From positions 1 through 64,000 of the forward strand of contig NZ_FNET01000010.1 in assembly GCF_900100275.1 (NCBI RefSeq): DNA of 64,000 nt, read 5' to 3'. Positions 60,762-64,000 of the stretch are shown here, piece after piece. Made by a program: the position numbers and the translations under genes. Each line of letters starts with the position of its first letter. The first letter of the stretch is position 1. The notes beneath the pieces are model-generated. The model did not search any database. It had not been told where the DNA came from and saw only the letters and a program-made list of their open reading frames with translations. The DNA comes from Lentzea albidocapillata subsp. violacea. Its GTDB lineage: Bacteria > Actinomycetota > Actinomycetes > Mycobacteriales > Pseudonocardiaceae.

Positions 60762-61915
60762 GGCACCCTCGCGTAGATCGTGGTGGGACCGCCGGGCGGA
60801 CTGGTCACCTCGAAGTCCCCGTCCACCGCCTTGACCCTCCTCGCCAGCCCCGACAGCCCGGTGCCGGTGGGGTCCGCACCACCGATGCCGTCGTCCCGCA
60901 CCACGATCGCGATGCCGCCCTTGCCATCCCGTCGCACGTGGATCTCGACCAGCGACGGGTCCGCGTGCTTGGCCGCGTTGGTGACGGCCTCGGACGTCAC
61001 GAAGTAGATCACCGTCTCCAGCGCGGTGCCGGGCGACGACCCGAGCCGGTTGCTGATCTCGACGCGCACGCTCGACCGTTCCGCCAGCACCTCGAGCGCC
61101 GCGTCCAGCCCCGAGTCGTCCAGCACGGCCGGGTAGACGCGCGTCGCGACCTCGCGCAACTCGTCGATGGCCTCGCCCGCCGTGTCGTGCGCCTGCCGCA
61201 ACAACTCCTGCAACTGCTCCTCGCCCCTGGCCCGCTTGGCCCGGCCGATCAGCATGCCGAGCGCCACAAGTCGTTGCTGGACACCGTCGTGCAGGTCGCG
61301 TTCGATGCGCCGCCGTTCGTCGTCGATCGCCTCGATGACCTCGGCCCGCGTGCTGGTCAGTTCCGCGACCCGCTCGCGCAGCAGCGTCTGCTGGCTGGTC
61401 CCGAGCATCGTGGTGGCGAGCCACCGGTCCAGCACCGCCACACCGACCACGCCGGCCGTCGTCACGAAGATGACCAGTGCACCCGGGATCGCCATCAGTG
61501 CGATCAGCCCGAGGGTGACCCGGTCCGCGTCCTCGATGAGCGCCCAGTCGCCGTCGAACAGCCACGCCGTCACCACCGAGATCCCGATGATGTACCAGAA
61601 CGTCAGCAGGCAGATCACGCCGGCGCCGAGCGCGCCGACCAGCCACCGCACCGCGAGGTAACGACGGCATCCCTGACGTGTCAGCGGGTTCGTGTGCACG
61701 GGCCGGTCGAACCGCGTGATCCTGCCGAGCTCGTACTCGGTCAGCCGGACCACGCCCACACCGGCGGCCGCGGCGGCGAGACCGGCCACTCCCGTCAGCG
61801 ATCCGATCGTGAGACCCACGAGCATCCGGAACCAGCCACGCACCAACGAACCCGCGCTGAGCCGCTCCATCTGATGCACGTTCGCCACCGTACTGACCCC
61901 TCCGGCGCCCGGCAT
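60752..61915 (-). CDS. sensor histidine kinase
   Basis: 387 aa as drawn; the ATG before 'MERLSAGSLVRGWFRML' is a likely later start. A DUF4153-like/sensory membrane part (two paired helix groups, about 30-175), then H-box 'RIERDLHDGVQQRLVALGML' and HATPase motifs 'TSEAVTNAAKHADPSLV' and 'VVRDDGIGGADPTGTGLSGL'. It resembles the NarL-class kinases that follow a 'DedA/antibiotic stress' context, but no signal is known. Divergent from the DedA gene. Confidence 0.9.
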   Translation of the reverse strand: MPGAGGVSTVANVHQMERLSAGSLVRGWFRMLVGLTIGSLTGVAGLAAAAAGVGVVRLTEYELGRITRFDRPVHTNPLTRQGCRRYLAVRWLVGALGAGVICLLTFWYIIGISVVTAWLFDGDWALIEDADRVTLGLIALMAIPGALVIFVTTAGVVGVAVLDRWLATTMLGTSQQTLLRERVAELTSTRAEVIEAIDDERRRIERDLHDGVQQRLVALGMLIGRAKRARGEEQLQELLRQAHDTAGEAIDELREVATRVYPAVLDDSGLDAALEVLAERSSVRVEISNRLGSSPGTALETVIYFVTSEAVTNAAKHADPSLVEIHVRRDGKGGIAIVVRDDGIGGADPTGTGLSGLARRVKAVDGDFEVTSPPGGPTTIYARVPCE

Positions 61916-62043
61916 TGCGGTTTACCACAGTATCGCCCTGCGGTTTCCCCCACGATTCCCGACGGACAACCTCATGGTGCCGCCCATTCCCCATTCCTAA
62001 CGTGGACCCCGACAGATTTCACCGTCACCTGAGGGGAAAACCG

Positions 62044-62685
62044 ATGCTGGCTGAATGGGCCGTCTCGCTGATGGAGTCACTGGGAGGCGTGGGCGCGGCC
62101 GTGGTCGTGGGCCTGGACAACCTGTTCCCGCCTATCCCGAGCGAGCTGGTGCTGCCCCTGGCCGGCTTCTCCGCGAGCAAGGGCGTGTTCAGCCTGCCCG
62201 CGGCCCTGTTCTGGACCACCGTGGGCTCGGTCGCGGGGGCCGTCATCGTCTACTTCGCGGGAATGCTCCTGGGCCGCACCAGAACTCGCAACCTGGTGGC
62301 CCGGATCCCACTGGTCCGGGTGACCGACTTCGACAGGACCGAAGCCTGGTTCACCCGCCACGGCACGAAAGCCGTCTTCTTCGGCCGAATGGTGCCGCTG
62401 TTCCGCAGTTTCATCTCCCTGCCCGCGGGAGTGGAACGCATGAACTTCCCGAAATTCCTCGTGCTCACCACATTGGGCAGCCTGATCTGGAACACCATCT
62501 TCGTGGGAGCCGGTTACCTGCTGGGCGAGAACTGGCACCGGGTCGAGTCCTACGCCGGCGTCTTCCAGAAACTGGTGCTGTTCGCCGTGGCCGCGGCCGT
62601 CGTGCTCTTCGTCGTCACCCGCCTGCGCCAGCGCTCCAAGGGCGACCCGGAGGCGACGCGGGTTCTACCGCGTGTCAGGCGATGA
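62044..62685 (+). CDS. DedA-family membrane protein
   Basis: 213 aa, ATG with GAGGGGAAAACCG ahead. SNARE-associated/DedA motifs: 'DNLFPPIPSELVLPLAGFSA', 'GAVIVYFAGMLLGRTRTRNL', 'WFTRHGTKAVFFGRMVPLFR', 'SFISLPAGVERMNFPKFLVL'. Family members are lipid scramblases or transporters (undecaprenyl-phosphate or PE flipping) needed for membrane potential and peptide resistance. It is divergent from a two-component kinase that may regulate it. Confidence 0.92.
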   Translation: MLAEWAVSLMESLGGVGAAVVVGLDNLFPPIPSELVLPLAGFSASKGVFSLPAALFWTTVGSVAGAVIVYFAGMLLGRTRTRNLVARIPLVRVTDFDRTEAWFTRHGTKAVFFGRMVPLFRSFISLPAGVERMNFPKFLVLTTLGSLIWNTIFVGAGYLLGENWHRVESYAGVFQKLVLFAVAAAVVLFVVTRLRQRSKGDPEATRVLPRVRR

Positions 62686-62734
62686 CGTTGCCGCACAACA
62701 CAACTGGGCCGTGGTGTACCGGGGCTGGACACGA

Positions 62735-62770
62735 AGGTGCCCCAGGCCGGGGGAGTGGCCTGGGGCACCT
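62735..62770. terminator. bidirectional intrinsic terminator
   Basis: A perfect 14-bp stem, AGGTGCCCCAGGCC and its complement, with an 8-base loop lies between the convergent DedA (end 62685) and katG (end 62784) genes. Confidence 0.9.
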
Positions 62771-62783
62771 GGGTGAGGCTGGA

Positions 62784-64000
62784 TCAGACGTCGTAGCGGT
62801 CCGCGTTCATGACCTTGTTCCACGCGACGACGAAGTCCTGCACGAACTTCGAGGCGGCGTCGTCACTCGCGTAGACCTCGGCGACGGCGCGCAGTTCGGA
62901 GTTCGAGCCGAACACCAGGTCGTTGCGGGTGGCGGTCCAGCGGACGGCACCGGTGGCGCGGTCGCGGCCCTCGAAGTTCTCCTGGTCCTCGGTGACCGAC
63001 TTCCACTCCGTCTCCATGTCGAGCAGGTTGACGAAGAAGTCGTTGGTCAGCGTCTCCGGCTTGGCCGTGAGCACGCCCGCCTGCGAACCGCCGTGGTTGG
63101 CGCCCAGCACGCGCAGGCCGCCGATCAGCACGGTCAGCTCGGGCGCCGAGACGCCGAGCAGGTTCGCCCTGTCGATCAGCAGGTACTCCGACGGCAGCGG
63201 GGTGGCCTTGCCGCCGTAGTTGCGGAAACCGTCGACCTTCGGCTCCAGGACGGCGAACGACTCGGCGTCGGTCTGCTCCTGGGACGCGTCCACGCGGCCC
63301 GCGAGGAACGGCACCTCGACGTCGTGGCCGGCGGCCTTGGCTGCCTGCTCGATCGCCGCGGCACCGCCGAGGACGATCAGGTCGGCCAGCGAGACCTTCT
63401 TGCCGCCGGTCGCGGAGCTGTTGAACGCCTCCCGCACGCCTTCCAGCGTGCGCAGCACCTGGGCGAGGTGGTCGGGCTCGTTGACCTCCCAGCCGCGCTG
63501 CGGCTCGAGGCGGATGCGGGCACCGTTGGCGCCACCGCGCTTGTCGCTCTGGCGGAACGACGAGGCCGAAGCCCACGCCGTCTTGACCAGCTGCGAGACC
63601 GAGAGGCCGGTCTCCAGGATCTTCGCCTTCAGCGACGCGATGTCGTCGGCGGAGATCAGCTCGTAGTCGCGGACGGGCAGGCGGTCCTGCCAGATCAGCT
63701 CCTCCTGCGGCACCTGCGGGCCGAGGTAGCGCTGGATCGGGCCCATGTCGCGGTGGGTCAGCTTGAACCACGCGCGGGAGAAGGCGTCGGCGAACGCCTC
63801 GTGGCTCTCCGCGAACTTGCGCGAGATCGGCTCGTAGATCGGGTCGAAGCGCAGCGCGAGGTCCGTGGTCAGCATCATCGGCGTGCGGTCGAGGGTGCCG
63901 TCCTCGGGGTCCGGCACGGTGTTGGCGCCCGCACCGTCCTTCGGCTTCCACTGGTGCGCGCCGGCGGGCGACTTGGTGAGCTCCCACTCGAACGCGAACA
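62784..64000 (-). CDS. katG: catalase-peroxidase KatG, C-terminal part (cut by window edge)
   Basis: The open frame runs through base 64000; only about 405 C-terminal residues are visible. They match KatG: '[15 protein letters not shown]', '[20 protein letters not shown]', '[20 protein letters not shown]', '[20 protein letters not shown]', '[20 protein letters not shown]', '[20 protein letters not shown]'. The Met of the Met-Tyr-Trp adduct and the haem His lie in part beyond the edge. It degrades peroxide with haem, which fits the adjacent haem-uptake operon only loosely. Confidence 0.95.
   Translation of the reverse strand, partial: FAFEWELTKSPAGAHQWKPKDGAGANTVPDPEDGTLDRTPMMLTTDLALRFDPIYEPISRKFAESHEAFADAFSRAWFKLTHRDMGPIQRYLGPQVPQEELIWQDRLPVRDYELISADDIASLKAKILETGLSVSQLVKTAWASASSFRQSDKRGGANGARIRLEPQRGWEVNEPDHLAQVLRTLEGVREAFNSSATGGKKVSLADLIVLGGAAAIEQAAKAAGHDVEVPFLAGRVDASQEQTDAESFAVLEPKVDGFRNYGGKATPLPSEYLLIDRANLLGVSAPELTVLIGGLRVLGANHGGSQAGVLTAKPETLTNDFFVNLLDMETEWKSVTEDQENFEGRDRATGAVRWTATRNDLVFGSNSELRAVAEVYASDDAASKFVQDFVVAWNKVMNADRYDV

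Overview
The window is high-GC DNA (GTG and occasional TTG starts, GGAGG-type ribosome sites, many 4-base ATGA/GTGA gene overlaps) from a filamentous actinomycete. Gene content such as ALF-repeat exoproteins, AfsR-type regulators, an indigoidine-type synthetase and HtaA/Hmu haem uptake points to a Pseudonocardiaceae-like genome (Lentzea, Saccharothrix or Amycolatopsis type). That taxon is an inference.

Left end (1-15.5 kb): an IS630-type transposase cut by the window edge, a SUKH-3 immunity-type gene, and two tRNA-3'-end-like fragments suggest a reshuffled accessory region. Then come three secreted ALF-repeat proteins. The largest (1427 aa) is a coiled-coil polymorphic-toxin-like protein ending in a RelA/SpoT-type nucleotide synthetase domain, followed by a small candidate immunity gene. 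Next is a broken beta-lactamase-fold hydrolase. An intact TetR gene with a palindromic operator faces a fully decayed four-gene aromatic catabolic operon (extradiol dioxygenase, FAH-type hydrolase, acyl-CoA ligase, FAD hydroxylase).

15.5-20 kb: a compact operon encodes a thymidylate-synthase-fold enzyme with the Asn-to-Asp change typical of CMP hydroxymethylases, a SAM methyltransferase, a MilB-like CMP N-glycosidase and a HAD phosphatase. This set matches the logic of bacimethrin (thiamine antivitamin) or hydroxymethylcytosine-nucleoside biosynthesis. It is the most interesting system in the window.

20-37 kb: a lipoprotein, two paralogous exported permuted-papain-like proteins (one with its catalytic Cys changed to Ser), an AfsR/SARP regulator, two histidine kinase/response regulator operons (one with an ABC-2 exporter), a secreted I36-inhibitor/M15-like fusion, a PucR regulator, a NYN-domain protein and housekeeping-type genes.

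37.6-43.2 kb: an indigoidine/minimycin-type cluster on the minus strand: A-Ox-T-TE synthetase, 4-oxalocrotonate-tautomerase-like protein, PsuG/IndA-type glycosidase and IndB-type HAD phosphatase. It is followed by a four-gene glycine-betaine/choline-type ABC importer (43.4-46.9 kb).

46.9-64 kb: a SelW-like protein and an HTH regulator facing an alcohol dehydrogenase; a TetR gene with a strong nested operator facing a SnoaL-like/NmrA-like pair; a propeller lipoprotein; an iron-regulated haem-uptake operon (HmuTUV plus HtaA-type surface proteins) headed by a DtxR/IdeR box; a third two-component system; a DedA membrane protein; and the 3' part of katG running off the right edge.
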